Assembly (NCBI GenBank): GCA_036677145.1
Contig: JAKFFF010000010.1
Span: 32,904-96,903, forward strand
Direction: 5' to 3'
From: CADEED01 sp036677145
GTDB lineage: Bacteria > Pseudomonadota > Gammaproteobacteria > Steroidobacterales > Steroidobacteraceae
Length of the DNA: 64,000 nucleotides
Part shown: in pieces, positions 1 to 9,297 of the stretch
Position numbering within the stretch: the first letter of the stretch is position 1
Layout of the letters: every line of letters begins with the position of its first letter
Notes under the pieces: model-generated
What the model saw: only the letters and a program-made list of their open reading frames with translations
What the model was told of the DNA's origin: nothing
The model's database searches: none
Translations under genes and position numbers: made by a program

Positions 1-1
1 C

Positions 2-958
<957 letters not shown>

Positions 959-1092
959 CATAGGGGGTATGGGCGATTCGCACGTCTACCGGGGACGAGG
1001 CGGCCCGACAATTCCTGGCAAATGGGCTCGCGCCCCGTGGCAAGATGGCCGCCCGCGCCAGGCAGGCGCGGAATCGCACGAGGAGAAGGGGA

Positions 1093-2226
1093 ATGCGTCA
1101 GTCCATCGGCCGAGCGGCTTTGTTAGCCGCGTCCGCGTTGTTTGCCGTCGAAGCCGCCGCAAAGGATGCGCCGGCGGCGGATCCGAAAGCAGTCGAACTC
1201 GTCAAGGAAATGGGACTGCATGAAAGTCCCAAGCCCATGCGCGAGCTGCCGGGTTGGCGCGCGCCGAAGAAGATCGTGCTGACTTCCCTGGGAAGTCTCG
1301 ATGCACTGAAGGCGATGGCGCCGGGAGTGGAATTCGTCGTGGTCAACGGCCCCGAGCAGATGGCCGCGGCCGCCGCCGATGCTGACGCCATACTCAGCGG
1401 CGACAATGTCGTTTGCGACGATCGCGTGCTCGCCGCCGCGAAACGCGTGCGCTGGGTGGCCGTGTATTCCGCGGGCGTCGAGGAGTGCCTCGGCAAGCCG
1501 GCGCTCGAGAAGCCCGGCGTGGTCGTGACCAACATGCGCGCGATCGCCGGACCCGTGATGGCCGAACACGTCATCGCGCTGACCTACGGATTGTCGCGCT
1601 CGCTGCAGGTTTCCATCAGCCGGCAGGCGCGTGGCGACGGCTGGGGCGGCGGATTCGCCGGCTCACAACCGCAGTCGCTCACGGGCAAGACGATGCTGAT
1701 CGCCGGCCTCGGCGGCATCGGTCTCGAAGTCGCCAAGCGCGCGAACGCGCTCGGCATGAAAGTGATCGCGACGCGCAACAGTTCGCGCGAGGGTCCGCCC
1801 TTCGTCAGTTACGTGGGCCTTTCCGACGAACTGCCGACGTTGATCCAGCAGGCGGACGTCGTCGTCTCCGCGCTGCCGCTGGTGCCCGCGACCACCAATC
1901 TATTCGACGCGAAGATGTTCGCGCGCATGAAGAAGAACGCGTTCTTCATCAACGTGGGGCGCGGCGGCAGCGTCGTCACCGACGACCTGGTGGCCGCCCT
2001 CAACAACGGCGTGATCGCCGGTGCGGGAGTCGACGTCACCGAGCCCGAACCGCTGCCGAAAGATCATGCGTTGTGGAAGGCGAAGAACGTCATCATCACG
2101 CCGCACATGTCCGCGCAGTCCGATCTGGGGCAAAGCATGCGCGCGCTGGTGCTGCAGGAGCAGGTGCGGCGCTTCGCGGCCGGCGACAAACTACTGGCCG
2201 TCGTCGACACGAAGAAAGGGTACTGA
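1093..2226 (+). CDS. Exported D-isomer-specific 2-hydroxyacid dehydrogenase
   Basis: A 377-residue member of the NAD-dependent D-2-hydroxyacid dehydrogenase family. Seen: Rossmann motif GLGGIG near residue 204, then the catalytic triad of the family, Arg in NVGRGG (about 290), Glu317 in VTEPEP and His338 in TPHMSA. I chose ATG 1093 rather than 1045 because a strong Shine-Dalgarno (AGGAGAAGGGGA) sits directly before it. That start exposes a signal-peptide-like N-terminus (MRQSIGRAALLAASALFAVEAAA) ending in a possible AxA cleavage site. Export is odd for an NAD(H) enzyme, which is normally cytosolic. It converges on the enolase-superfamily gene, with a short tandem repeat over its stop codon. 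Substrate unknown. Confidence 0.85.
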   Translation: MRQSIGRAALLAASALFAVEAAAKDAPAADPKAVELVKEMGLHESPKPMRELPGWRAPKKIVLTSLGSLDALKAMAPGVEFVVVNGPEQMAAAAADADAILSGDNVVCDDRVLAAAKRVRWVAVYSAGVEECLGKPALEKPGVVVTNMRAIAGPVMAEHVIALTYGLSRSLQVSISRQARGDGWGGGFAGSQPQSLTGKTMLIAGLGGIGLEVAKRANALGMKVIATRNSSREGPPFVSYVGLSDELPTLIQQADVVVSALPLVPATTNLFDAKMFARMKKNAFFINVGRGGSVVTDDLVAALNNGVIAGAGVDVTEPEPLPKDHALWKAKNVIITPHMSAQSDLGQSMRALVLQEQVRRFAAGDKLLAVVDTKKGY

Positions 2227-2260
2227 TCGAGTATCGATGATCGAGTATCGATGATCGAGA
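2226..2260. repeat. Tandem 14-bp repeat, two and a half copies
   Basis: Two exact copies of ATCGAGTATCGATG (2226-2239 and 2240-2253) are followed by a partial third copy (ATCGAGA). The array starts on the last base of the dehydrogenase stop codon and fills the gap between two convergent genes. No function is evident. Confidence 0.8.
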
Positions 2261-2261
2261 A

Positions 2262-3551
2262 TCAGGCGTTCAGCACTTCCTGCTTCTCGATCTTCGCCGT
2301 ATCGAACTCGATGCCGAAGCCGGGTTTCTCCGGCAGCGTGACGAGGCCGTTCACGGCCACGAGCGGGTCCTTGATGAACCACTGCTTCTCGACCACGTTG
2401 TTGATCAGGAACTCGCCCATCGGACATACCGCCGGCGACTGGCTCGCGACGATCGCCAGCGCCGCATGCACGTTGTGGCAGTGGGGCATGACGCGCACGC
2501 CATGCACCGAGGCGAGCTGACAGATCTTCGCGACTTCGCTGATGCCGCCACACCACTCCGGATCCGCCTGCACGTAGTGCAGGGCGTCGGCCTTGAGGAA
2601 CTGCTGCACTTCCCAGCGGTTGTAGAAATGTTCGCCGGTGGCCACCGGCACGCTGGTGGACTGGCGCAGCCGGATGAAGCTTTCGACGTCGGCCATGGGG
2701 AAGGCTTCCTCGATGAACCACGGCCGGTATTGCTCGACCTTGCGGCACCACTGCAGCGCGTAATTCAGATCCCAGCCCTGATAGGCATCGAAGCCGATCT
2801 CGACCTCGTCGCCCACCGCCGCGCGTAATTCGCGCATCAGCGCCACGTTGAGGTCCATGCCTTTCTGGCCGTCGCCGGGTCCGTAACCCAGGAACCATTT
2901 CTGGTGGATGAAGCCGTCCTTTTTCAATTGCGCCGCGCGTTTCGCGGCCAGTGGCGGATCGATGGAAAAACCCAGGCAGCTGCCATACACGCGCGCCGGC
3001 TGCTGCGTCGGGCCGCCTAACAAGCGGAACACCGGAATGCCGAGATAACGCGCGCGCAGATCCCACAGCGCGTTGTCGCAGTAGCTGATGCCCATCATGT
3101 AGTGGCTCGCGCGCGCGTGGCGATTCGAGCGGTACATCTGGTCCCAGAGTTTTTCGATCGCGAGCGCGTCCTGGCCGATGAGCAGGCGGCGCAGTGGCCC
3201 GAGAATCGTCGGCAACGCCTCGTTATCCACGTAACCGTAGATACCTTCGTGGCCGCCTTTCGTGCGGATGCGCAGGTAGTGATGTTTCGCGGTGTAGGTT
3301 TCCTGCCGCGCGGGGGATTCCTTGAATGGTTCGGGACGCCGCTCCGGATAAAGGTGCAGCGGATTCACCTGGTGTTGTCCGGTGGGGCCGCGGGTCCGTT
3401 CGCGGGGACCGCTCAGCAGCAACACGTCGACATCCGTGATGACGAGATCGGGAAGATTCAGCGTCGCGGCGAGGGTTTCGCGGATCGACAGCGGCAGGAA
3501 GGCGAGCGCGGATCCCGCGCCCAAGGTTTGCAGAAAGTCTCGGCGTTTCAC
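2262..3551 (-). CDS. Tat-exported mandelate racemase/muconate lactonizing enzyme family protein
   Basis: A 429-residue enolase-superfamily enzyme; members abstract a proton alpha to a carboxylate, acting as sugar-acid dehydratases, racemases or cycloisomerases. Candidate Mg ligands are Asp255 (GFDAYQGW), Glu281/282 (FIEEAF) and Glu307 (TGEHF). Lys218 (HQKWF) and His357/359 (MPHCHN) are candidate bases. Starting at the GTG at 3551 gives an N-terminus with a clear twin-arginine motif (KRRDFLQ) and a hydrophobic stretch to about residue 30, so a folded protein is probably exported; the upstream extension in the same frame looks non-coding. The downstream convergent neighbour is an exported 2-hydroxyacid dehydrogenase. 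Sugar-acid dehydratase is the likeliest role, but substrate cannot be read from sequence. Confidence 0.85.
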   Translation of the reverse strand: MKRRDFLQTLGAGSALAFLPLSIRETLAATLNLPDLVITDVDVLLLSGPRERTRGPTGQHQVNPLHLYPERRPEPFKESPARQETYTAKHHYLRIRTKGGHEGIYGYVDNEALPTILGPLRRLLIGQDALAIEKLWDQMYRSNRHARASHYMMGISYCDNALWDLRARYLGIPVFRLLGGPTQQPARVYGSCLGFSIDPPLAAKRAAQLKKDGFIHQKWFLGYGPGDGQKGMDLNVALMRELRAAVGDEVEIGFDAYQGWDLNYALQWCRKVEQYRPWFIEEAFPMADVESFIRLRQSTSVPVATGEHFYNRWEVQQFLKADALHYVQADPEWCGGISEVAKICQLASVHGVRVMPHCHNVHAALAIVASQSPAVCPMGEFLINNVVEKQWFIKDPLVAVNGLVTLPEKPGFGIEFDTAKIEKQEVLNA

Positions 3552-3633
3552 GGTGGCCTCGCGAGTAAGGACTGCGCGAGCTTGTTGCAAGGGGAGTCGC
3601 GCAGTCAACGGCGCACGATGAACCCAGACACAG

Positions 3634-4161
3634 TCAGCCCGGCGTGAGGTCCTTGTAATACACCACCGTCGCACAGAACGGTCCGTCCGGCATCAACGCG
3701 TATTTCGGAATCGTGCCGACGCGCTGCCAGCCACCACGTTCATAAAGCCGTTCGGCGTCCGCGCTCGCCGTGTCGAGCACGAGCAGCGTACGTCCCGCCT
3801 CGAACGCGGCGCGTTCCGCCGCGGCCAGCACCGCCGCGCCCACACCCTGGCGGCGCGCGCGTCGATGTACGAGCATTTTTGAAATGTCCGCGCGATGCGG
3901 CTGATTCTCGGGTCCGGCCCACACGGCCTGTGCCGTGCCCACGATGCCCGCATCGTCCTCGGCGACGATCAACACGCGATCGCCGCGTGTCAGTCCTTGC
4001 GCGACGGCCGCCCAGTAGGCCGCAGCCTTGGTGCGCGTGATCGGCAGCATGAAATTCACCGACGCGCCGCCCTCGACACAATCGACGAGGACTTCGATCA
4101 AGCCATCGAGCGCATGCGCATCGATGGATTCGAGTTTGCGGATGCGCAGGCTCAGGCTCAC
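3634..4161 (-). CDS. GNAT family N-acetyltransferase
   Basis: A 175-residue GNAT-fold acetyltransferase, which moves acetyl from acetyl-CoA to an amine of an unknown substrate. The acetyl-CoA pyrophosphate loop is visible as RRQGVGAAVL, preceded by a strand with ISKMLVHRRA, and the C-terminal fold continues through ERGGWQRVG. The start is GTG 4161: its GTGA overlaps the stop of the upstream metallo-beta-lactamase by 4 nt, and an AAGAAAAGGGGA Shine-Dalgarno lies inside the end of that gene. The two are therefore probably translationally coupled. Function in resistance or detoxification is only suggested by that coupling. Confidence 0.85.
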   Translation of the reverse strand: MSLSLRIRKLESIDAHALDGLIEVLVDCVEGGASVNFMLPITRTKAAAYWAAVAQGLTRGDRVLIVAEDDAGIVGTAQAVWAGPENQPHRADISKMLVHRRARRQGVGAAVLAAAERAAFEAGRTLLVLDTASADAERLYERGGWQRVGTIPKYALMPDGPFCATVVYYKDLTPG

Positions 4162-5060
4162 GTCCCCTTTTCTTGGGCGACGCGGGTCTTGAGCCGCTCG
4201 CGCGCGCCAGCCGCGTAGGCCTTGCATGCCCCCGTATCGATGAACGGGTTCACCGTGGGCGTTTTCTTCCACTGCGCGAGCTTCGCGTCCATGTCGATGA
4301 GGACGGGGTGCGGCGCAATCAGCAGGTCGCAGGGCAGGCTTTCGACGACGCCGATGGAGCGCTCGAATTCGACGACGCGCGCGGGATCCGCCGAGAACTT
4401 GAAGTCCGGCGCCGACACTGAATTGAGGCTGTCCGCGTACACGAGATTCAGGCAGCGTTTGCCCTCGCAGGACTTCCACGTCCACGAGGTGCCGCCCGGC
4501 GTGTGGCCCGGCGTCAGATGCGCGGTAACCGCCAGCGGACCCACTCGCAGCGTCTCGCCGTCGGCGAACTCGCGCACATTGGGCACGGGCGCGTAGTCGT
4601 TGTGTTCATGGCCGAACGTGAACTGCGGATCGTCTTCGTTCGGGCCGCCGCGCTCCAATGCGAGTTTGCCCTTGGGGCTGGCCGCCACCTGAGCGCCGCT
4701 GGCGCGTTGCAGCGCCGCGATGCCACCCGCGTGGTCGTAGTGGGTGTGTGAATTGAGGATGAGCTTGACGTCTTCGAGCTTGAAGCCCGCCTTGCGGATG
4801 TTCTCGGCGATCAGCGGCGCGGATTGCGGCAGTCCGCCGTCGATGAGGATGTGGCCCTTGGGCGAGGTGATCAGCACCGCGCCGAGGCCCGCCGTACCGA
4901 CGTACCAGGTGTTGCCGTACACGCGGAACTCGGCCGTGGGGATGTTCCATTCATCGCAGGGATCGCAGACGTGCGGTCGATCGGCGACCACATCGCCCGA
5001 AATGGCGGCGGAGCTCGCGAGCAGGGGTGCGACGGCCAACAATCGTATTAGTGTTTTCAT
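4158..5060 (-). CDS. Subclass B3 metallo-beta-lactamase
   Basis: A 300-residue secreted zinc hydrolase that in this family opens the beta-lactam ring in the periplasm. Seen: a Sec signal peptide (MKTLIRLLAVAPLLASSAAISG), the HxHxDH motif as His105, His107, Asp109 and His110 (NSHTHYDH), His186 in TPGHTPGGTSWTW and His251 in APHP. This set and spacing match the B3 group (L1-like) and leave both zinc sites complete. The YADSLNSVSAPDFKF segment is also B3-like. The GNAT gene overlaps its stop. Such genes are common in environmental bacteria as intrinsic genes. Another lactone- or amide-hydrolysing role cannot be excluded. Confidence 0.9.
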   Translation of the reverse strand: MKTLIRLLAVAPLLASSAAISGDVVADRPHVCDPCDEWNIPTAEFRVYGNTWYVGTAGLGAVLITSPKGHILIDGGLPQSAPLIAENIRKAGFKLEDVKLILNSHTHYDHAGGIAALQRASGAQVAASPKGKLALERGGPNEDDPQFTFGHEHNDYAPVPNVREFADGETLRVGPLAVTAHLTPGHTPGGTSWTWKSCEGKRCLNLVYADSLNSVSAPDFKFSADPARVVEFERSIGVVESLPCDLLIAPHPVLIDMDAKLAQWKKTPTVNPFIDTGACKAYAAGARERLKTRVAQEKGT

Positions 5061-5116
5061 GGTGCCGGACTCTGTTGGAGCGGCGCCCGAAGGTCAATAC
5101 GTCGAGCAGGCGGCGC

Positions 5117-5152
5117 GCCGGATATCGCGCTCACATGAACGCGATATCCGGC
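5117..5152 (-). terminator. Strong hairpin after the esterase gene, before the metallo-beta-lactamase
   Basis: Arms CCGGATATCGCG (5118-5129) and CGCGATATCCGG (5140-5151) pair perfectly around a 10-nt loop, and one more G-C pair extends the stem. It lies 13 nt beyond the esterase stop and 56 nt before the lactamase start on the minus strand. There is no U-run, so termination is not certain; it may instead stabilise a 3' end or hold an operator. Confidence 0.6.
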
Positions 5153-5164
5153 CGCCGCTATCTA

Positions 5165-6352
5165 CTATCTGGCCCGGAACAGCAGCGGGGCAAAGCCCTT
5201 GAGATTGCGCCGCCAGGTCTGCCACTCGTGGTCGGTGCCGGGAGATTCCCAGTAAACGTGCTTGACCCCGGCGTCCGTCAGCGCCGTGTGCAGGCCACGG
5301 ATGCGCGTGGTGAAGCGCTCGGCTTCCGCGCTGCCCACGCCGAGATACAGGACGTGCACTTTCTTCGCGAACGCCGCCGGATCGGCGAAGACGCCGTTGA
5401 AGTCCGTTTTCATGTCGGGTTTGCGATCTTCGAGCAGACCCGCGGCCCCGCTGAATCCGCCGATATGCGAAAACTTGTCGAGATTGTTGAGCGTGACGTG
5501 GAAGGTCTGGAATCCCCCCATCGACAGTCCCGCCATCGCGCGATTGTCGCGGTCGGGCAGGGTGCGATAGGTCTTGTCCACGAAGGGGATGAGCGCCTGC
5601 GTGACGTCATCCTCGAAAGCCTTCGCCATGTCGGTGCGCGCCTGCGCGCCGGCCGCGGTGCCGAGCGTGGGGCCCGTTCCCGGGGCGGGGGCTCCGGCGC
5701 GGCGGGCATATCCGTTGGCCATCACGACGATCATCGGCTTCACTTCGCCCGAGGCGATCAGGTTGTCGAGAATGAAATTGGCGCGGCCCTGGCGGATCCA
5801 GCCGGTTTCATCCTCGCCACCGCCGTGCTGTAGATAGAGCACGGGATAACGCTTCTTGGTGTTGGCTTCGTAATCCGGCGGCAGATAAACCATGGCGTGC
5901 CGCCAGGTGCCGGTGACCTTCGAGTTGTACCAGACCTCGCGGACCTGCCCATGCGGCACGTCCTGGATCGAGTAGTAAGTCGAGCCGGGCTCGGGGATCT
6001 CGACGGCGCTGGTGTAGCGCGAGCCGCCGAAATAAGCGGTGCTGCCGGGATCGCTCGCATCGGCGCCATCGACGTTGATCACGTAGTAGTGCAGGCCGGG
6101 CACGAGCGGCGTCGTGGTCACGGTCCAGAAACCGTCCGCCTGCTTTTCCATGTCGACCTTGGGTCCGCTCCAGAAGTTGAGCTTGACCTTGTTGGCGTCC
6201 GGCGCCTTGATGCGGACCTGCACGCGCCCCGCGGCGTCGATGCGGGGATACTCCGCGCCCAGGACATTCGTCTCGGCGCGAACGAACTGGCTCGCGTCCT
6301 GCGCGCAGCAGGCCCCCGCGATCAGCATGAAAACGAATCCGATTTTTTTCAT
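5165..6352 (-). CDS. Secreted CE1/esterase-D family feruloyl or acetyl-xylan esterase with N-terminal E-set domain
   Basis: A 395-residue serine esterase that probably releases hydroxycinnamates or acetyl groups from xylan. The N-terminus is a signal peptide (MKKIGFVFMLIAGACCAQDA). Residues of about 30-120 form an immunoglobulin-like carbohydrate-binding domain (VQVRIKAPDANKV, FWTVTT, GLHYYVINVDG), and about 140-395 an alpha/beta-hydrolase. The nucleophile is Ser277 in GLSMGG, and the His is in SPGTDHEW near the C-terminus. ATG 6352 follows GGAGGAG with 7-nt spacing. It is divergent from a second esterase across a 132-bp region with a palindrome. The layout resembles bacterial feruloyl esterases, but acetyl-xylan or alpha-glucan targets are possible. 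Confidence 0.85.
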   Translation of the reverse strand: MKKIGFVFMLIAGACCAQDASQFVRAETNVLGAEYPRIDAAGRVQVRIKAPDANKVKLNFWSGPKVDMEKQADGFWTVTTTPLVPGLHYYVINVDGADASDPGSTAYFGGSRYTSAVEIPEPGSTYYSIQDVPHGQVREVWYNSKVTGTWRHAMVYLPPDYEANTKKRYPVLYLQHGGGEDETGWIRQGRANFILDNLIASGEVKPMIVVMANGYARRAGAPAPGTGPTLGTAAGAQARTDMAKAFEDDVTQALIPFVDKTYRTLPDRDNRAMAGLSMGGFQTFHVTLNNLDKFSHIGGFSGAAGLLEDRKPDMKTDFNGVFADPAAFAKKVHVLYLGVGSAEAERFTTRIRGLHTALTDAGVKHVYWESPGTDHEWQTWRRNLKGFAPLLFRAR

Positions 6353-6429
6353 GATCACTCCTCCGGAAGGGGCGGCATCATCGCACGCTGTGCCATTCGC
6401 CGGTGTCTCGATAACCGTTTTGTCATTCA

Positions 6430-6443
6430 TCGATTCGAATCGA
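6430..6443. promoter_or_regulatory. 14-bp perfect palindrome in divergent esterase promoter region
   Basis: TCGATTCGAATCGA is a perfect palindrome with a central CG, placed between the two divergent esterase starts. A TATATT hexamer at 6449-6454, facing the plus-strand esterase, could be its -10 element. Central-CG even palindromes are typical of LacI-type operators, but no such regulator is in the window. Confidence 0.4.
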
Positions 6444-6484
6444 ATGCCTATATTCAGTTCGCAACCGCCAGGGGAGGACCAAAC

Positions 6485-7558
6485 ATGAAACTGACCATTT
6501 GCGCGCTCGCGCTGCTGTTGAGTGCGCCGGCGTTGGCGCAGGTCGAAACGGAAAAACCACCCGTGGTCGCTGGCGCGAAGCCGGTCAGTGTCGAGCGCGT
6601 GCGCGTGCACGGCGCGGCACTCGAAGGCAATCTCGAAGGCAACGCCGTGGAGCGGGAACTGCTCGTATTTCTCCCGCCTGGATACAAGGCGGACAAGAAA
6701 CGCCGTTACCCGGTCGTCTACGCGCTGCATGGCTTCTTCATCGGCGCCGATCAATGGAGCCGTGAGATCCACGTTCCGCAGACTCTGGAAGGTGCATTCG
6801 CGCTCGGCGCGAAAGAAATGATCGTGGTGCTGCCGGACTCGAAAACCGTGCACATGGGCTCTATGTATTCGAGCTCGGTGACCACCGGCGACTTCGAGAA
6901 CTTCATCGCGCGGGATGTCGTCGGCTACATCGATGCTCACTACCGGACGCTCCCGGCGCGCGAGAGCCGCGGTCTGGCCGGCCACTCGATGGGTGGATAT
7001 GGCGCGACGCGAATCGGCATGAAACATGCGGACGTGTTCGGCAGCCTCTACATCATGAGCCCGTGTTGCCTTTCGCCGCGGCCGTTCCCGATGGATGCGG
7101 AGTTGTCGAAGAAACTCGAGGCCATTCGTTCGAATGACGACTTCGCCTCGTTGCCGTTCTTCGCGCGCGCGACGTTCGCGAGCGCGGCGGCCTGGTCACC
7201 CAACCCGAACAATCCGCCGTTCTACGTCGATCTGCCGACGAAGGACGGTGCGCCTCGACCCGACGTGCTGGCACGCTGGACGGCGAACGCGCCGCTGGCG
7301 TTCATCGATCAGTACGTCATCGAACTCAGGCGTTATGCGGCCATTTCGCTGGACGTCGGCGACCAGGACGGATTGCGTGGCGATACCGCCAGGCTCCACG
7401 AAGTGCTGCGGCAAAATGGCATTGCCAACACTTTCGAGGAATACCCAGGAACGCATACCAGCAGGCTCGGGGATCGCATCCAGAATCACGTGCTGCCTTT
7501 CTTCAGCAAACATTTGTGTTTCGACGCGAAATGCGGGCGCGCGAATCCGGGCTTGTAA
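6485..7558 (+). CDS. Secreted esterase-D family hydrolase (CE1-like)
   Basis: A 357-residue alpha/beta-hydrolase of the esterase-D/feruloyl esterase group. It has a signal peptide (MKLTICALALLLSAPALAQ), an oxyanion region at YALHGFF and the nucleophile Ser168 in GHSMGGYG; the catalytic His is probably in PGTHTSRL near residue 325. The start follows GGGGAGGACCAAAC. It lacks the N-terminal binding domain of its divergent neighbour. The stop is 39 nt before the GH51 gene on the same strand, so the two are likely co-transcribed and act together on arabinoxylan side chains. S-formylglutathione hydrolase is unlikely because of the signal peptide. Confidence 0.85.
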   Translation: MKLTICALALLLSAPALAQVETEKPPVVAGAKPVSVERVRVHGAALEGNLEGNAVERELLVFLPPGYKADKKRRYPVVYALHGFFIGADQWSREIHVPQTLEGAFALGAKEMIVVLPDSKTVHMGSMYSSSVTTGDFENFIARDVVGYIDAHYRTLPARESRGLAGHSMGGYGATRIGMKHADVFGSLYIMSPCCLSPRPFPMDAELSKKLEAIRSNDDFASLPFFARATFASAAAWSPNPNNPPFYVDLPTKDGAPRPDVLARWTANAPLAFIDQYVIELRRYAAISLDVGDQDGLRGDTARLHEVLRQNGIANTFEEYPGTHTSRLGDRIQNHVLPFFSKHLCFDAKCGRANPGL

Positions 7559-7597
7559 CTCGAGGCTGATGAGAGTCACGTCACCTGGCGGATCCGG

Positions 7598-9202
7598 ATG
7601 TCCATGAAAGTGAAATCGCTGCGCGCCCTTGCCCTTGTCGCCTCGCTCGCGTGCCTGGCAAGTGCGGCGGCGCATGCGGATGCATTCGACGCTCACATCA
7701 CCATTCGGGCCGACCGCCCCGGCGCCGTGATCAACCCGAACATCTACGGACAGTTCGTGGAGCATCTGGGCCGTGGTGTTTACGAAGGAATCTGGGTCGG
7801 ACCGGATTCACCGATTCCCAACACACGCGGCATCCGCAATGATGTCGTGGCCGCTCTGCGCAAGATCCGGATTCCGCTGGTGCGGTGGCCGGGCGGATGT
7901 TTCGCCGAAACGTATCACTGGCGCGATGCCATCGGTCCGCGCGAAAAACGCCCGCGCGGAGTGAACACCGCCTGGGGCGACGAAACCGAAAGCAATCATT
8001 TCGGCACGCACGAGTTCATGGATTTCATCGAGCAGGTTGGCGCGCAGCCGTTCATCTCCGTGAACGTCGCGAGCGGCACACCGGCGGAAGCTCAGGCGTG
8101 GATGCAATACCTCACCGGGCCCGCCAGTTCCGGCGCTGGCCAGGAACGCGCGCGCAACGGGCGTACCGAACCGTGGAAGATTCCGTTCATCGGCATCGGC
8201 AATGAAACCTGGGGATGCGGTGGAAACATGACCGCCGAGTTTTACTCGGACGTCTATCGCCAGTACGTGAGTGTCCTCAAGCCTTACGGATCGATGATCG
8301 CCTCGGATGCGAACTCGGATGACTATGCCTGGACCGAGACTTTCCTGACCCGGGCGCTCTTTCGTCATCCGCCCGAAACATCGACGACTCTCGCCTACAT
8401 CAGCAAGCAACGGCAGATCGACATGATCTCCGTGCATTTCTATACCTTCTCGGGAAACGACTGGGGAAAGAAGAGTCCCGCCGTCGGCTTCGACGAATTG
8501 GATTGGGTGCGGTCGATGGAGCGCACTTGGAAAACGGATGCAATGATCGCGGGCCATTCAGCGATCCTCGACCGACACGATCCCAAGGGTCAGGTCGGCA
8601 TCTCATTCAGCGAATGGGGCGCCTGGTGGGCGACGGACAAGAACCGGCCTTCGAATCTTCACCAGGCGAACACTCTGCGCGACGCGGTGATCGCGGGGCT
8701 CACGCTCAATATCTTCCAGAACCACGCCGCGCGCGTGAAGATGGCCAACCTCGCACAAATGGTGAATGTGCTGCAGGCGCTCATCCTCACCGACAAGGAA
8801 AAGATGTTGCTGACGCCTACCTACCATGTGTTCGACCTCTATCAGGGTCACCAGGGCGCCACGTTGCTGCCCACGGAGGTGGCGGCTCCAGAATATTCGT
8901 TCGAAGGCGTAAAGGTCCCTGCGCTCAGCGTGAGCGCTTCCCGCGCCGCGGGGGGAGAAGTCACGCTTTCGTTGGTGAACCTCGATCCGGTTCGCGACGC
9001 GAAAATCGACATCGATGTCCAGGGTCGCGTCGTGCGTGCGGCGAAGGGACGCATGATGACGGCTGCCTCGATGGATGCACGGCCCGAGTTCGATCGGCCG
9101 GATCCGCTGCAGCCATCTGCGGCGCGATCGGTCTCGGTGCGACGAGGTGTGGTTTCACTTGTGGCGCCGGCCAAATCGGTAACCGTGCTGCAATTGCATT
9201 GA
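7598..9202 (+). CDS. Secreted alpha-L-arabinofuranosidase, GH51
   Basis: A 534-residue glycoside hydrolase that removes L-arabinofuranose from arabinoxylan or arabinan. A signal peptide covers about residues 1-28 (ALALVASLACLASAAAHA). The (beta/alpha)8 barrel shows NPNIYGQFVEHLGRGVYEGI and RWPGGCFAETYHWRD, the general acid/base Glu203 in GIGNETWGCGG and the nucleophile Glu339 in SFSEWGAWW. The C-terminal beta-sandwich starts near residue 430. Many GH51 enzymes are cytosolic; export here fits the secreted esterase just upstream. ATG 7598 and ATG 7604 are both possible starts, and neither has a strong Shine-Dalgarno. Confidence 0.93.
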   Translation: MSMKVKSLRALALVASLACLASAAAHADAFDAHITIRADRPGAVINPNIYGQFVEHLGRGVYEGIWVGPDSPIPNTRGIRNDVVAALRKIRIPLVRWPGGCFAETYHWRDAIGPREKRPRGVNTAWGDETESNHFGTHEFMDFIEQVGAQPFISVNVASGTPAEAQAWMQYLTGPASSGAGQERARNGRTEPWKIPFIGIGNETWGCGGNMTAEFYSDVYRQYVSVLKPYGSMIASDANSDDYAWTETFLTRALFRHPPETSTTLAYISKQRQIDMISVHFYTFSGNDWGKKSPAVGFDELDWVRSMERTWKTDAMIAGHSAILDRHDPKGQVGISFSEWGAWWATDKNRPSNLHQANTLRDAVIAGLTLNIFQNHAARVKMANLAQMVNVLQALILTDKEKMLLTPTYHVFDLYQGHQGATLLPTEVAAPEYSFEGVKVPALSVSASRAAGGEVTLSLVNLDPVRDAKIDIDVQGRVVRAAKGRMMTAASMDARPEFDRPDPLQPSAARSVSVRRGVVSLVAPAKSVTVLQLH

Positions 9203-9297
9203 GCGATCGGCAAGGCCGCGGAGGCTGGCGTCGCGAGCTGAAGTGCCACTTGGGACCACTAACCGATCGTCGAGGCCTGTCTCGCCGTCGGCGTCGG

